Notes: generated by a model from the sequence alone, not told the origin. A stretch of 64,000 bases of DNA from CAVRZY01 sp963725415 (GCA_963725415.1 CAVRZY010000267.1:1-64000), one strand, 5' to 3'; shown: positions 51,759 through 61,393, counted from the stretch's first letter. Program-made: numbers and translations.

Positions 51759-52640
51759 ATGATTCCTGCCAAACTCGGCCTTTTAGCGGCCCTGACTCTG
51801 TCACTGCCGGCGGCCGGCCCGCGCCCGGACCTTCTGGTCTCGACTGACTGGCTCGCCACACGCCTCGACGACCCGAAGCTGGTCCTGCTGCACGTGGCGA
51901 GTGAGCAGAAGTCCTACCAAGCGGGCCACATCCCCGGCGCGCGTTTTCTGCCGTGGAACGAGCTTGTCACAACCCGCGAAGGCATCTGGACCGAGCTGCC
52001 GCCGGTGGCCGATCTTCAACGGCTCTTCGAGCGACTGGGCATCAGCGACGACACTCGCGTGATCCTGTACGGCGACAACCTCGTGTTGGCCGGGGCGCGA
52101 GCCTACTTTACGCTCGATTACCTCGGCCACGGCGAGCACGCCGCGCTGCTCGACGGCGGCCTGGAAAAATGGCGCGCCGAGGGACGCGCCGTTTCCACGC
52201 AAACGCCGGAATGGAAACCGGGCCGCTTGACCCCGCATCCGCGTCCCGAAGTGGTGCCGGACTTCGAGGCCGTGCGCAACCGTGCACCCGGCCTGATCCT
52301 GCTCGACGCCCGCCCCGCCGCCGACTACGCCGCCGGCCACATCGCCGGCGCCATCAACCTCTTCTGGATGGACGGCCTGCTCAGCAAAGAGAATCCGGTT
52401 CTGCGCCCCATCCCGGAACTGCGCCGCCTATACGAAGCCGCGGGCCTGCCGCCCGGCAGCAGGGTCGTAGCCTACTGTTGGGTGGGCCTTCAGGCCTCCG
52501 AGTCTTATTTCATCCTCAAATACCTCGGATATGAGCCCGCGCTGTACGATGGCTCGTTCACCGATTGGAGCAGCAAGGGCGCACCCGTCGTTAGGGGCGC
52601 CAGCCCCGGCCCAGGCCCCCAAAACCGGAATCCTCGATGA
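51759..52640 (+). CDS. secreted thiosulfate sulfurtransferase (two rhodanese domains)
   Basis: 293 residues from ATG 51759 ('MIPAKLGLLAALTLSLPAAG' signal peptide), chosen over ATG 51747 because GAGG lies 6 nt before it and a TATAAA at 51733-51738 would start transcription at about 51745. Two rhodanese domains: the first ('LVLLHVASEQKSYQAGHIPG', 'VILYGDN') lacks a catalytic Cys; the second ('LILLDARPAADYAAGHIAGA', 'VVAYCWVGLQAS') has the active-site Cys in the expected loop. Typical SseA/TST layout, exported. Divergent from the oxidoreductase. Confidence 0.88.
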   Translation: MIPAKLGLLAALTLSLPAAGPRPDLLVSTDWLATRLDDPKLVLLHVASEQKSYQAGHIPGARFLPWNELVTTREGIWTELPPVADLQRLFERLGISDDTRVILYGDNLVLAGARAYFTLDYLGHGEHAALLDGGLEKWRAEGRAVSTQTPEWKPGRLTPHPRPEVVPDFEAVRNRAPGLILLDARPAADYAAGHIAGAINLFWMDGLLSKENPVLRPIPELRRLYEAAGLPPGSRVVAYCWVGLQASESYFILKYLGYEPALYDGSFTDWSSKGAPVVRGASPGPGPQNRNPR

Positions 52641-52706
52641 GCTGAAGAGAGTGTTGCCCTTGATCTGAGCAACCAACAAGGTTATGCTTCCCTTAACGGA
52701 GAAGCC

Positions 52707-55542
52707 ATGCAGGGCCTGCAAGTCTCCCATTACCGGGTCCTGGAGAAAGTCGGCGCCGGGGGCATGGGCGTCGTCTACAAGGGCGAAGACACACGGCTGG
52801 GCCGGCCCGTCGCTCTGAAGTTTCTTTCCGAGAAACTCGCGCCCGGTTCCCAGGGTATGGAGCGCTTCCAGCGGGAGGCCCGGGCTGCTTCCGCGCTCAA
52901 TCACCCCAACATTTGCACGGTTTACGATGTGGGCGAGCACGAGGGCAAGCCTTTCCTGGTGATGGAATTCCTGGAAGGGGTGCCCCTGCGCCAGAGAATC
53001 GAGGGCAAGCCGCTGGGGATGGAGGAGCTGCTGGAACTGGCCATTCAGGTCTCCAGCGCCCTGGAAGCCGCGCATGGCAAAGGCATCATCCACCGCGACA
53101 TCAAGCCGGGCAACGTTTTCGTCACCGAATCCGGGCAAGCCAAGGTGTTGGACTTCGGCCTGGCCAAGCTGGCGGCCGAACCGCGGCCTCCCGTGGAAGA
53201 AGCGCCCACCAAGACGATCACGCCGGCGACGCCGCTCGAAGAATCCCTCACCGGCACGGGCATGGCCGTGGGCACCGTGGCCTACATGTCGCCCGAGCAA
53301 GTGCGGGGCGAGGAACTGGACAGGCGGACCGACCTGTTCTCGTTCGGGCTGGTGCTGTATGAGATGGCCACCGGTCACCGGGCCTTTTCCGGGAACACCT
53401 CCGGCGTGCTCATCGATGCAATCCTCCACCGGCAGGCGCCGCCGCCGCGGACTTTAAACCCGCAACTGCCTGGGAAGCTCGAAGAGATCATCGACAAAGC
53501 CCTCGAGAAAGACCGGAAGCTTCGCTACCAGACCGCTTCCGACATGAAAGCGGACTTGCAGCGGCTCAAGCGGGATACGGAATCGGCGCGCACGGTGACC
53601 ATGCCGGCCGTGCCGGTGGCTCAGGCAATACCGCGGCGCAGGTTCTGGCTGGCTGCGGCGGGCCTCGTGGGACTGGTGCTGATCGCCGCCCTGGCAGTCT
53701 GGCGACCCTGGTTAGGGGCGCCAAGCCCGGCGCGAACGCCGGAGTTGAGGCAGCGTCAGATCACGGCCAATCCTCTCGAGGATCCGGTGTGGAGTGCGGC
53801 CATTTCCCCGGACGGCCAATACGTAGCCTACGCGGACCTGAGCGGAGTCCACATACGCCTCATCACTACCGGCGAGACCCGCCGCCTCCCCATGCCCCCG
53901 GACACGTGATTTCGGTGAGCGTTTATCGCCTGGTTCCAGGATGGAACCAAACTCTTAATCAGTGGGGAAGCCAAGGTGGGCCGAGAGCCGGGAGCATGGC
54001 TCATCTCCACGGTGACCGGCAACCCACGCCTGCTTCTGGAGAACGCCCGGAATGCCGTAGTGTCTCCGGATGACACGCGCATCACCTTCAAGAAGCGGAC
54101 GGACAAGGAAATCTGGCTAATGGGCGCCAACGGGGAGAATCCTCGCCGCCTCCTCAGTCTCGGTCCGGGAGAGAAGTTCGAGTACGTGCGCTGGTCACCG
54201 GACGGGCAGCGGCTGGCCTACATGAAGAGCAGCACCGCATTCGACCAAGTCTCCCTGGAAAGCTGCGATCTGGAAGGGCGCCGGACCACCGTTATGTTGT
54301 CGGACCGGCGGTTGAAGGATTTTGGCTGGCTCCCGGACGGGCGCTTGGTGTGTGTGATGCTGGAACCACCGCCCAACCAGTACGACATGAATTTGTGGGA
54401 ACTCCCAGCGGATCCGCGGACCGGGAAAGCTTCCGGACAACCCCGGAGGCTCACCAACTGGGCCGGAGTCACCTTGGTGGATCTGAGCTACAGCGCCGAC
54501 GGGAAACGGCTGGCCTTCACCAACCGGCGCGATCAGAGTGACGTGTACGTGGGGGAGCTAGAAGCCGGCGGGGCTCGCTTGAACAGGGTCCGGCGTCTCA
54601 CCATGGACGAGAGGATCGACTGGCCCGGAGGCTGGACCCAGGACAGCAAGTCTATCCTGTTCTACTCGGACCGCAACGGGGAGCTCAACCTGTTCAAGCA
54701 GGGCGTGAACGAATCCACCGCCGAAGTGGTAGCGGCTGGTTCGGATGAGATGAGAACGCCGCGGATGAGCCCGGACGGCGCCTGGATTCTGTACCTGGCC
54801 TGGCCTAAGACGGAGGGCGTGGCGCCTCCCTCGGGGCGGCTGATGAGATTACCCGGAGCAGGCGGCCCGCCGCAGGTGGTGCTGGAGGTGAAGGGCTACC
54901 CGGGCTCTGCAAGAATGCCGCGCGGGCGGAGCCTGGTCACTTCCAAGAGCCACATTGAGTTCCGCTGCGCTTCCCGGGGGAGCGCTACCTGTGTGTTGAG
55001 CGAAGTGGATCAGAACTGGCTGGTCTTCTCGGCTTTCGATCCCTTCCAGGGCCGAAAGGGCGAAATCACCAGGATGGACCTGACCCCGGGGGCGGGTGCG
55101 GTCACCGTCTGCCCGTCCTGTCCCGTGCCCGCGCCACAGCCCGGGCCGCCCCGAGCCGTTCGACCCGGACGACGAGGGGGTTGCCAGTTTCTGGGACCTC
55201 TCGCCGGACGGCTCGCAGCTTGCTCTCGGCATGAGAGACCGGCGTGCCCCCCGGATCACGCTCATGCATCTGGCCAGCCGGCAGACTCGCGAAATCACCG
55301 TGAAGGGGCGGACTAATCTGACCTTCCTGGCTTGGGCGGCGGACGGAAAGAGCCTGTTTGTTACCAGCAGCTTCGCCCGGGACAACTGGCTGTACCGCGT
55401 CACTCTGGACGGGGAGACGCGGTTACTGTACCAAGTGACTCGTCGGCTGCAAAGGCCCACGCCCTCGCCCGACGGGCGCTACCTGGCCTTCAGCGAAACG
55501 CCTTCCAACAGCAACGCCTGGATGGTGGAGAACCTGCCGTAA
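52707..55542 (+). CDS. Ser/Thr protein kinase with TM helix and TolB/WD40 propeller, frameshifted
   Basis: A PknB-type kinase domain (residues 8-275): 'GAGGMGVVYKGEDTRLGRPV' with VALKF, 'HRDIKPGNVFVTESGQAKVL', DFG, 'MSPEQVRG'. A transmembrane helix ('FWLAAAGLVGLVLIAALAVW') precedes a propeller with TolB-like repeats ('AISPDGQYVAYADLSG', 'WSPDGQRLAYMKSS', 'YSADGKRLAFTNRRDQSD', 'LSPDGSQLALGMRDRR', 'PSPDGRYLAFSE'). The frame is disturbed three times: two compensating shifts between about 53890 and 53935 (making TGAs at 53907 and 53916), and one between 55100 and 55150. Corrected length is about 945 residues, a fusion common in Acidobacteria. GGAGAAGCC precedes the ATG. Confidence 0.82.
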
Positions 55543-55567
55543 GATTGTGGATCAAGAAAGGGGAGGA

Positions 55568-56617
55568 ATGGTGAAAAGAGCATACGCGACAGTGGGTGCA
55601 TGCATTGTCTGGCTCGCGCTGGCCACTGCGCCAGCGCAGCAGCCCCAGAAGCCGCCCGAGGACCCGCTCCTGAAACAGGTCGAGGAGACGAGCAAGCGCT
55701 GCCAGGTGGAATCGAACAAGTTCCGCGAGGACGGAGGCAAGCCCGGCGATCCCCGCGACCCGGCATTGAAGTGGGCCGAGGTGCTCTGGAAGTACCGGGA
55801 GGAGTACCCCGGCACTCCGGCCGCCGCCCGCGCCACCGCTGCCGCTCTAACCTGGCTGCGGCACGCGGACCAGGACAAGGAGGTGCTGGCCCGGGCGGAG
55901 AAGTTGCCGCTGGATGATCCGGCCTGGGACCGCGTCATTGCCGGCGTCAGTTTGTCGGCGAAGAAAACAGGTGAATATGACAGGTTCCTGCGCCTCGCAG
56001 AATCCCTTTTGAGCCGGTCCAAAGACGGCAAGCTCCGTGCCATTGTGTACTCGACTATGGGGCGATCCTGGCTGGACCGGGACCGGCCCCAGGAAGCGAA
56101 GGCTGCATTCGAGTCAGCCATCCGTGAGAGTCCCGGATCCGACACCGCCAAGGCAGCCGAGCGGAGCATTTACGAAATTACGACCCTGGCAATCGGCAAG
56201 CCGGCGCCCCAGTTCGCGGCTAAGACCATCGACGGCAGGCCGATCTCCCTTGCGGATTTCAGGGGTAAAGTGGTGCTGCTGAATGTCTGGGCTACCTGGT
56301 GACCGCGATGCGTAGGGGAGGCTCCTCTACTCAAACAGCTTTATGAAAGGTTTTCGGGGCGGGGTTTCGTGGTGGTCTCGGTGTCCATTGACACGGATGT
56401 GCAGGTGTTGCGAGACACGGTGGCACGCCGGCAGTTCAACTGGCCGCAGATATGCGACGGCAAGGGCGCTGACACGGAGATTGCCAGGCTATACAACGCG
56501 GGTGCGAGCACTTTCTATGTGATGGATCGGGAGGGGAAAATTGCCGGCACTCTTAGGACCGCGAAAGGACTGGAAAAGATCGAACGGCTGGTGGAGAAAC
56601 TGGTGAGCACCCGCTGA
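55568..56617 (+). CDS. TlpA-like thiol-disulfide oxidoreductase, probable selenoprotein (in-frame TGA)
   Basis: 349 residues if the TGA at 56300-56302 (codon 245) is read as selenocysteine. Signal peptide ('VGACIVWLALATAPAQQ'), a helical TPR-like domain (30-205), then an AhpC/TSA-Redoxin fold: 'IGKPAPQFAAKTIDGRPISL', 'ADFRGKVVLLNVWATW', then TGA, then 'PRCVGEAPLLKQLYERFSGR' in the same frame, continuing 'GFVVVSVSIDTDVQVL' and 'AGASTFYVMDREGKIAGTLR' to a normal stop. In TlpA homologues the codon after WATW is the nucleophilic Cys of WCxxC; here TGA holds exactly that place and the resolving Cys remains (UxxC). A hairpin fitting a bacterial SECIS follows. GGGGAGG precedes the ATG. Alternatives are a nonsense mutation or a base-calling error. 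No selenocysteine machinery lies in the window. Confidence 0.75.
56312..56330 (+). promoter_or_regulatory. candidate bacterial SECIS hairpin
   Basis: GTAGGGGA (56312-56319) pairs with TCCTCTAC (56323-56330) through 8 consecutive pairs, one of them G-U, around the loop GGC (56320-56322). The stem starts 9 nt after the TGA and the first loop G is 18 nt after it. Known bacterial SECIS elements are small hairpins immediately 3' of the UGA with conserved guanine(s) in a short apical loop at about this distance, bound by SelB. The hairpin lies inside the coding region, as expected. Confidence 0.65.
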
Positions 56618-56650
56618 GGCATTGCCAGTGAAGCAAGGAGGTGCTTGACC

Positions 56651-57676
56651 ATGACGAGTATCTCGAGACGAATATTCCTGGCCGTTGGAGCGACCCTTGA
56701 ACCCGTCCTGGCTGCCCACAACTCCGCTGCCGAGACCGGCGCCCAGCGTCTCTCCCTTTCCAAGCTTCAGGCCTGGGAGGTCCTGGCCTACGGCATGTTC
56801 ATCCATTTCGGCATGAGTACCTTCGCGGGCCAGGAACTCCCCGACGGCAAGGCGCCGCCCTCCCTCTACAACCCCGACCGCCTGGATGTGGACCAGTGGA
56901 TCCATATCGCTCGCGACGCCGGAATGAAGTACGCCGTGCTGACCACTAAGCACGTCGCCGGGCATTGCCTCTGGCCCAGCCGGCACACCGATTACACGGT
57001 CGCCAACAGCGGCAACACCACCAACGTGGTCGAGGCTTTCGTCAAAGCCTGCGCACGGCGAGGCGTCCGGCCGGGTTTCTACTACTGCTCCTGGGACAAC
57101 CATCACCTGTTGGGCAGCCTCACTCCCAGCTTTCGCAAAAAGGGCGAGCGGGCCTATACCACCTCGCTCTACCAGGAATTTCAAACCGCCCAGGTGACGG
57201 AACTGCTCACCGACTTCGGCCCCATCGCCGAAATGTGGATCGACATCCCCGGAGTCCTGGGCCGCGGCTACCGAACCTATCTGTACCAGCACATCGCCGC
57301 GCTTCAGCCCGACTGCGTCATCATGATGAACAGCGGCATCTCCGACCAGGTCAAGTACAACGTGGATTACGCCTGGCCCTCCGACCTGATCGCCATCGAA
57401 CGGCGCCTGCCTCCTCCCAGCGGCCACCTCAAATGGCGCGACATCGAAGGTCAGCGGTACTACATACCCGGCGAGGTCTGCGATCCCATTGGCAAGGACT
57501 GGTTCTACGTGGAAGGCGACCGCCCGCGGCCTGATGAGGAGTTGGCGACCTTGTTCCTCGAGACCCGCCGCCGGGGCGCCAACCTGCTGCTGGACGTCGG
57601 CCCGGACAAGCACGGCCTCATCCCCGACCACTACCGCGACGCCCTCTTCCGCCTGCGGAAAAACGTCAAGCTGTGA
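56651..57676 (+). CDS. alpha-L-fucosidase-like glycoside hydrolase (GH29)
   Basis: 341 residues with a Tat-type N-terminus ('MTSISRRIFLAVGATLEPVL'). GH29 blocks: 'AWEVLAYGMFIHFGMSTFAG' (WWxxxKFGxFIHWG in the family), 'ARDAGMKYAVLTTKHVAGHC' 'LWPSRHTDY', 'RGVRPGFYYCSWD', and 'IAEMWIDIPGVLGRGY', where the Asp of 'MWIDIP' aligns with the catalytic nucleophile region (family LWFDG). The acid/base residue is not obvious and the C-terminal beta domain is absent (341 versus about 450). AAGGAGG lies upstream. Function as a fucosidase is likely but not certain. Confidence 0.75.
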   Translation: MTSISRRIFLAVGATLEPVLAAHNSAAETGAQRLSLSKLQAWEVLAYGMFIHFGMSTFAGQELPDGKAPPSLYNPDRLDVDQWIHIARDAGMKYAVLTTKHVAGHCLWPSRHTDYTVANSGNTTNVVEAFVKACARRGVRPGFYYCSWDNHHLLGSLTPSFRKKGERAYTTSLYQEFQTAQVTELLTDFGPIAEMWIDIPGVLGRGYRTYLYQHIAALQPDCVIMMNSGISDQVKYNVDYAWPSDLIAIERRLPPPSGHLKWRDIEGQRYYIPGEVCDPIGKDWFYVEGDRPRPDEELATLFLETRRRGANLLLDVGPDKHGLIPDHYRDALFRLRKNVKL

Positions 57677-58048
57677 TCAGGACGGCACCGCTTCCACCCG
57701 CACCCGCCGCCCCTTCAGCTTGCGCAGCAACGCCGGGTCAAGCACGCGTCCTACGATGTTCACCTCGCTCGCCGCCCGGCATTCCTCGCCCTGGCTGGCG
57801 GGCGTCGGTCCCCAAAACAGGCACAGGCAGGCGCCGTCCGGCCAGTAAGCCACCGTGCCCGCATCGACCACTTCCTCGGCGTCCTTCTCGAGAGGCGCTT
57901 TGACCGGCGCCCGGAAGTAGAACTCACCGCCCCAATAATTACCTGATGCCTCAAACGGCAGAGCCTCGAAAAGCCGCCGTGCGGTCTCCGAGTTGTTCCA
58001 CTCGGCCTGAACCTCTGTCTCTCCAATCGTGAATTTCACCCGTGCCAT
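57677..58048 (-). CDS. cyclophilin-like fold protein
   Basis: 123 residues starting 'MARVKFTIGETEVQAEWNNS' with 'ETARRLFEALPFEASGNYWG' 'GEFYFRAPV', 'AGTVAYWPDGACLCLFWGPT' and 'ASEVNIVGRV'. This is the pattern of the cyclophilin_like (TM1367-type) family; the active-site residues of true prolyl isomerases are not conserved, so function is unknown. The start overlaps the end of sodC by coupling (GTG at 58057 also possible), and the gene is convergent with the fucosidase gene. Confidence 0.75.
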   Translation of the reverse strand: MARVKFTIGETEVQAEWNNSETARRLFEALPFEASGNYWGGEFYFRAPVKAPLEKDAEEVVDAGTVAYWPDGACLCLFWGPTPASQGEECRAASEVNIVGRVLDPALLRKLKGRRVRVEAVPS

Positions 58049-58053
58049 CGTCG

Positions 58054-58569
58054 TCACTTGGTAATCACGCCGCAGACAATGCGCGGCCCGGCGTTCCCCG
58101 CCGGATCGGTCTTCAGATCATCCGGGTTGGCATGGATGACCAGCGATGTGCCGCCGGGATGAAACAATGAGGCGTCGCCCTCGCCCAAGGTCACTCCTTT
58201 GGCGAGTAGCTTCACCTTCACCGTACCCTTCTTCCCGACCGTGAGATTCCCCAGGTCACCGGCGTGCTCGCCCTGCGGGTTCAAGCTCCCGTGGTGCTTG
58301 CCATGCGGATTGAAATGGCTGCCGGCGGTCTTGAAATCCGGCGCCTCGCACTTGCCAACTTCGTGAATGTGGATGCCGTGCAGGCCCGGTGTCAGGCCCT
58401 TCACCTCGAGAGTAATGGCGACGCCATCCTGCGCCGGCCGGAACGCGGCCTTCCCCACTGCTTGACCCTGCGCGTTCTTCAACTCGGCTTTCGCCCTGGA
58501 CGGGGCCGTCTGGCTCCATACAATGACGGACAGCCCCAACACGCCCATAACCGCAACCCAGTGTTTCAT
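58054..58569 (-). CDS. sodC: Cu/Zn superoxide dismutase, secreted
   Basis: 171 residues from ATG 58569 with AAGGAG upstream. Signal peptide 'MKHWVAVMGVLGLSVIVWSQ', then 'GLTPGLHGIHIHEVGKCEAP' (copper His pair), 'HFNPHGKHHGS' (bridging and zinc His), 'GDLGNLTVG' (zinc Asp), 'VIHANPDDLKTDPAGNAGPR' with the electrostatic-loop Arg, and final 'IVCGVI'; the two Cys can form the conserved disulfide. Dismutates superoxide in the periplasm. Divergent, 57 bp away, from a dihaem peroxidase, a natural functional pair for superoxide then peroxide removal. Confidence 0.93.
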   Translation of the reverse strand: MKHWVAVMGVLGLSVIVWSQTAPSRAKAELKNAQGQAVGKAAFRPAQDGVAITLEVKGLTPGLHGIHIHEVGKCEAPDFKTAGSHFNPHGKHHGSLNPQGEHAGDLGNLTVGKKGTVKVKLLAKGVTLGEGDASLFHPGGTSLVIHANPDDLKTDPAGNAGPRIVCGVITK

Positions 58570-58626
58570 GCTTGTCTCCTTCAATGGTATCCTAACACCA
58601 ACCTTCCACCACGGAGGGAACACGCT

Positions 58627-59643
58627 ATGAAAACAGCATCTGCTTGCGCATTCGCGGCGCTGTTGGCGGCCGCAGCGGTTGACGTCGATCCCGCCAGGTT
58701 GAAGATGTTCGCGCCGCTGCCCGAGGTGATGACCGCGCCCAAGAACCCCATTACCGAAGCCAAGGTCACGCTGGGCCGGACGCTGTACTACGAGGCCCGT
58801 CTCTCGAAAAACCAGGACGTCTCCTGCAACTCCTGCCACCTGCTGGACCGCTACGGCGTGGACCAGCAGCAGGTCTCCGACGGCCACCGGGGCCTGAAGG
58901 GCACTCGCAACGCTCCCACCGTCTACAACGCTGCCGGCCATTTCGTGCAGTTTTGGGATGGCCGCGCGCCAGACGTCGAAGAGCAGGCTAAGGGACCCGT
59001 GCTGAACCCGGTCGAAATGGCTATGTTATCGGAGAAGGACGTGGTGGCCGTGCTCAAGTCCATGCCCGAATACGTGGCCAGCTTCAAGAAAGCTTTCCCC
59101 GGACAGGCCGACCCGGTCACCTTCGACAACATGGCCAAGGCCATCGGCGCCTTCGAGCGCAAGCTGGTCACCCCTTCCCGCTGGGATAAGTTCCTCAAGG
59201 GCGATAAGGCCGCGCTCACCGACGCCGAGAAGGCTGGCTTTAACAGATTCGTGGACGCCGGTTGCGCCACGTGCCACGCGGGTTCCTACCTGGGTGCGAA
59301 TTCCTTCCAGAAGCTCGGACTGGTGAAGCCCTGGACCCACCTCTCCGACCTGGGCCGCTACGCCGTCAGCAAGCAGGACGCTGACAAGCTGACTTTCAAG
59401 GTCCCCTCTCTGCGCAACATCGAAAAGACCGCACCCTACTTCCACGACGGCTCCGTCGCCACGCTGGAACAAGCCGTCCGCCTCATGGCCGAACACCAGA
59501 ATGGAAAACAGCTCAAACCCCCAGAGGTCCAGTCCATCGCCACCTTCCTGAAATCCCTGACGGGCGAAATTCCGGCCGACTACATCAAGCCGCCCGTGCT
59601 CCCCAAGAGCACCAGCACGACGCCGAAACCCAACCCCTCGTGA
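58627..59643 (+). CDS. dihaem cytochrome c peroxidase (MauG/CcpA family)
   Basis: 338 residues from ATG 58627 with GGAGGG upstream; signal peptide at the N-terminus. Two haem c motifs: CNSCH (in 'NQDVSCNSCHLLDRYGVD') and CATCH (in 'VDAGCATCHAGSYLG'). Other blocks: 'HRGLKGTRNAPTVYNAAGH', 'FWDGRAPDVEEQAKGPVLNP' 'VEMAM', 'PSLRNIEKTAPYFHDGSVAT' and 'LEQAVRLMAEHQ', all typical of bacterial dihaem peroxidases. Reduces hydrogen peroxide in the periplasm with c-type cytochrome electrons. Its stop overlaps the GTG of the next gene. Confidence 0.93.
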   Translation: MKTASACAFAALLAAAAVDVDPARLKMFAPLPEVMTAPKNPITEAKVTLGRTLYYEARLSKNQDVSCNSCHLLDRYGVDQQQVSDGHRGLKGTRNAPTVYNAAGHFVQFWDGRAPDVEEQAKGPVLNPVEMAMLSEKDVVAVLKSMPEYVASFKKAFPGQADPVTFDNMAKAIGAFERKLVTPSRWDKFLKGDKAALTDAEKAGFNRFVDAGCATCHAGSYLGANSFQKLGLVKPWTHLSDLGRYAVSKQDADKLTFKVPSLRNIEKTAPYFHDGSVATLEQAVRLMAEHQNGKQLKPPEVQSIATFLKSLTGEIPADYIKPPVLPKSTSTTPKPNPS

Positions 59644-60542
59644 GCGCCCCCATGCCCCTCACCCGCCGCCAAGCCCTGTTTCTGGTAGGACAGGCCCATG
59701 GCCTGTCAACTTCTCTTCCTACTGTCCGCCTCGGCCCCCACACGGTCTCCCGCCTGATCGTGGGTGGAAACCCGGTCAGCGCCAACTCCCACCTCTCCGG
59801 ACAGATGAGCCGTCAGATGCTGGACTACTTCACCGCCGCCAACGTGAAGAAGCTGCTCCGCGACTGCGAGCAGGCCGGCATCGACACCTGGCAATCCCGT
59901 GGCGACCGCCACATCATGCGCCTGCTGCACGAGTATCGCCTGGAGGGCGGGCGCATCCAGTGGATCGCTCAGACCGCCTCCGAGTTCGCCGATATCTCGC
60001 GCAACATACGCGAGATCGCCGCGCTGCGTCCCCTCGGCATCTACCACCACGGCTCGCAGACCGACAAGTTCTGGGCGGCAGGCAAGATCGAGCAGGCCAA
60101 CGAAATGCTGAAGGTAATCCGCCAGACCGGCGTCCAGGTCGGTCTGGGCACCCACATCCCGGAGGTCATCGACTACATCGAATCCAAGGCCTGGGACCTC
60201 GACTTCTACATGACCTGCATCTACAACCTCAGCCGCACCCCGCAGGAGGCCGAGCGGGTCGCGGGCCGCAAAGTCCAAGGCGAGTTCTTCTGGGATCCCG
60301 ACCGCGAGAAGATGCTGGCCCGCGTCCGCCAGACCTCCAAACCCTGCCTGATTTTCAAAGTCTACGGCGCCAGCCGCAAGTGCGGCTCCCCAGAGCAAAT
60401 GATCGAGGCGCTCCGCCTGGTGTTTCGATATGCCAAGCCCACCGACTCCGTCGTCATCGGCATGTTCCCTAAGTACCAGGAGCAGGTCAGGGAGAACTGC
60501 CGCCTGCTGATGGAGGCCCTGGCTCAAGACCCATCCAGTTGA
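59640..60542 (+). CDS. TIM-barrel protein, aldo/keto-reductase-like, function unknown
   Basis: 300 residues. A leader 'MPLTRRQALFLVGQAHG' is followed by 'RLGPHTVSRLIVGGNPVSAN', 'LLRDCEQAGIDTWQSRGDRH', 'RPLGIYHHGSQTDKFWAAGK', 'VGLGTHIPEVIDYIESKAWD' and 'PCLIFKVYGASRKCGSPEQM'. Barrel strands are plausible but the Asp-Tyr-Lys-His tetrad of aldo/keto reductases is not clearly present. Starts at GTG 59640 (overlapping the upstream stop) or ATG 59652. Followed closely by the nitroreductase. Confidence 0.6.
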   Translation: MSAPMPLTRRQALFLVGQAHGLSTSLPTVRLGPHTVSRLIVGGNPVSANSHLSGQMSRQMLDYFTAANVKKLLRDCEQAGIDTWQSRGDRHIMRLLHEYRLEGGRIQWIAQTASEFADISRNIREIAALRPLGIYHHGSQTDKFWAAGKIEQANEMLKVIRQTGVQVGLGTHIPEVIDYIESKAWDLDFYMTCIYNLSRTPQEAERVAGRKVQGEFFWDPDREKMLARVRQTSKPCLIFKVYGASRKCGSPEQMIEALRLVFRYAKPTDSVVIGMFPKYQEQVRENCRLLMEALAQDPSS

Positions 60543-60551
60543 GGTGTGCAC

Positions 60552-61207
60552 ATGACGAGAATTATCCCCGCGCTGCTGGCCGCGGCGTGCCTGCTCGAAT
60601 GCCAGCCGGCGCCCACCATCCAGTTGCCCGCTCCCCGGCGTTCCAGCAGCACCTCGGTCGAGGAGGCCCTGCTCAGGAGACGCTCCATCCGACAGTACAA
60701 GAACGAGCCGCTCACGCTCGCCGAAATTTCTCAGCTCCTCTGGGCCGCCCAGGGCACTACCAGCGACCGAGGCCTCAGAACCGCGCCCTCAGCCGGAGCA
60801 TTGTATCCCCTGGAGGTGTATGCGGTGGTCGGAAACGCCAAAGGTCTCGAGCCGGGCGTGTACAAGTACGCCTCTCGCCCTCACACGCTTACCCGTGTGC
60901 TGGCGGGCGACAAGAGGAGCGAGCTGGCCGCGGCCTCCCTCGGCCAGTCTCAGGTCCAGGATGGCGCGGTCTGTTTCGTCATCTCGGCGGTGTATGAGCG
61001 CACCGCCAAGCGTTACAAGGACCGGGCCGTGCGCTACGCCGTCCTGGAGGCCGGCCACGCCGCCCAGAACGTTTACTTGCAGGCCGCCGCGCTGAACCTG
61101 GGCGCCGTAGTCCTGGGCGCTTTCTCCGATGCCAAAGTCAAGAGCCTGCTGAACATGCCGGAAGAGGAGAGCCCCTCTACGTCATGCCGGTGGGCAAGAT
61201 GCCCTGA
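60552..61207 (+). CDS. SagB-type nitroreductase, secreted, frameshift near the end
   Basis: About 218 residues. Signal peptide ('MTRIIPALLAAACLLECQPA'), then 'EEALLRRRSIRQYKNEPLTL' 'AEISQLLWAAQGTT', 'RTAPSAGALYPLEVYAVVGN', 'GHAAQNVYLQAAALNLGAVV', the FMN-binding SagB/nitroreductase pattern. After 'LLNMPEE' the frame changes near 61163-61172; one added G gives the expected end 'PLYVMPVGKMP' and a stop at 61205-61207. Substrate unknown. Start ATG 60552, 9 bp after the upstream stop. Confidence 0.82.
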
Positions 61208-61288
61208 ACCCAACCCCGTAAATTCAACCGCCTCGCCTCTCACGCCACAGCCCCAGCGACGTATTCGGGCGCAGTGGCCCTACCCAGA

Positions 61289-61383
61289 ATTGACGATTGA
61301 CGATTTTCTCATTGACGATTGGCGGAGGCATACCCGGAGGCCGCAGTGCAATCGTCAATGAATCAATCCTCAATGAATCAATC
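61289..61383. repeat. ATTGACGATT direct/inverted repeat cluster
   Basis: ATTGACGATT occurs three times on the + strand (61289-61321, partly overlapping), and the reverse form CAATCGTCAATGAATCAATC appears twice-like near 61349-61383. The two arms can pair across about 30 bp. The cluster sits in the convergent gap between the nitroreductase and aldo/keto reductase genes and could act as a terminator or be a small mobile repeat. Confidence 0.55.
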
Positions 61384-61393
61384 TTCTTTGCTG

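Noticed and set aside
53907..53918. Two in-frame TGAs in the kinase-TolB gene considered as selenocysteine
   Set aside because: A neighbouring frame supplies the expected sequence between two compensating indels, there is no redox motif, and no hairpin of SECIS type was seen.
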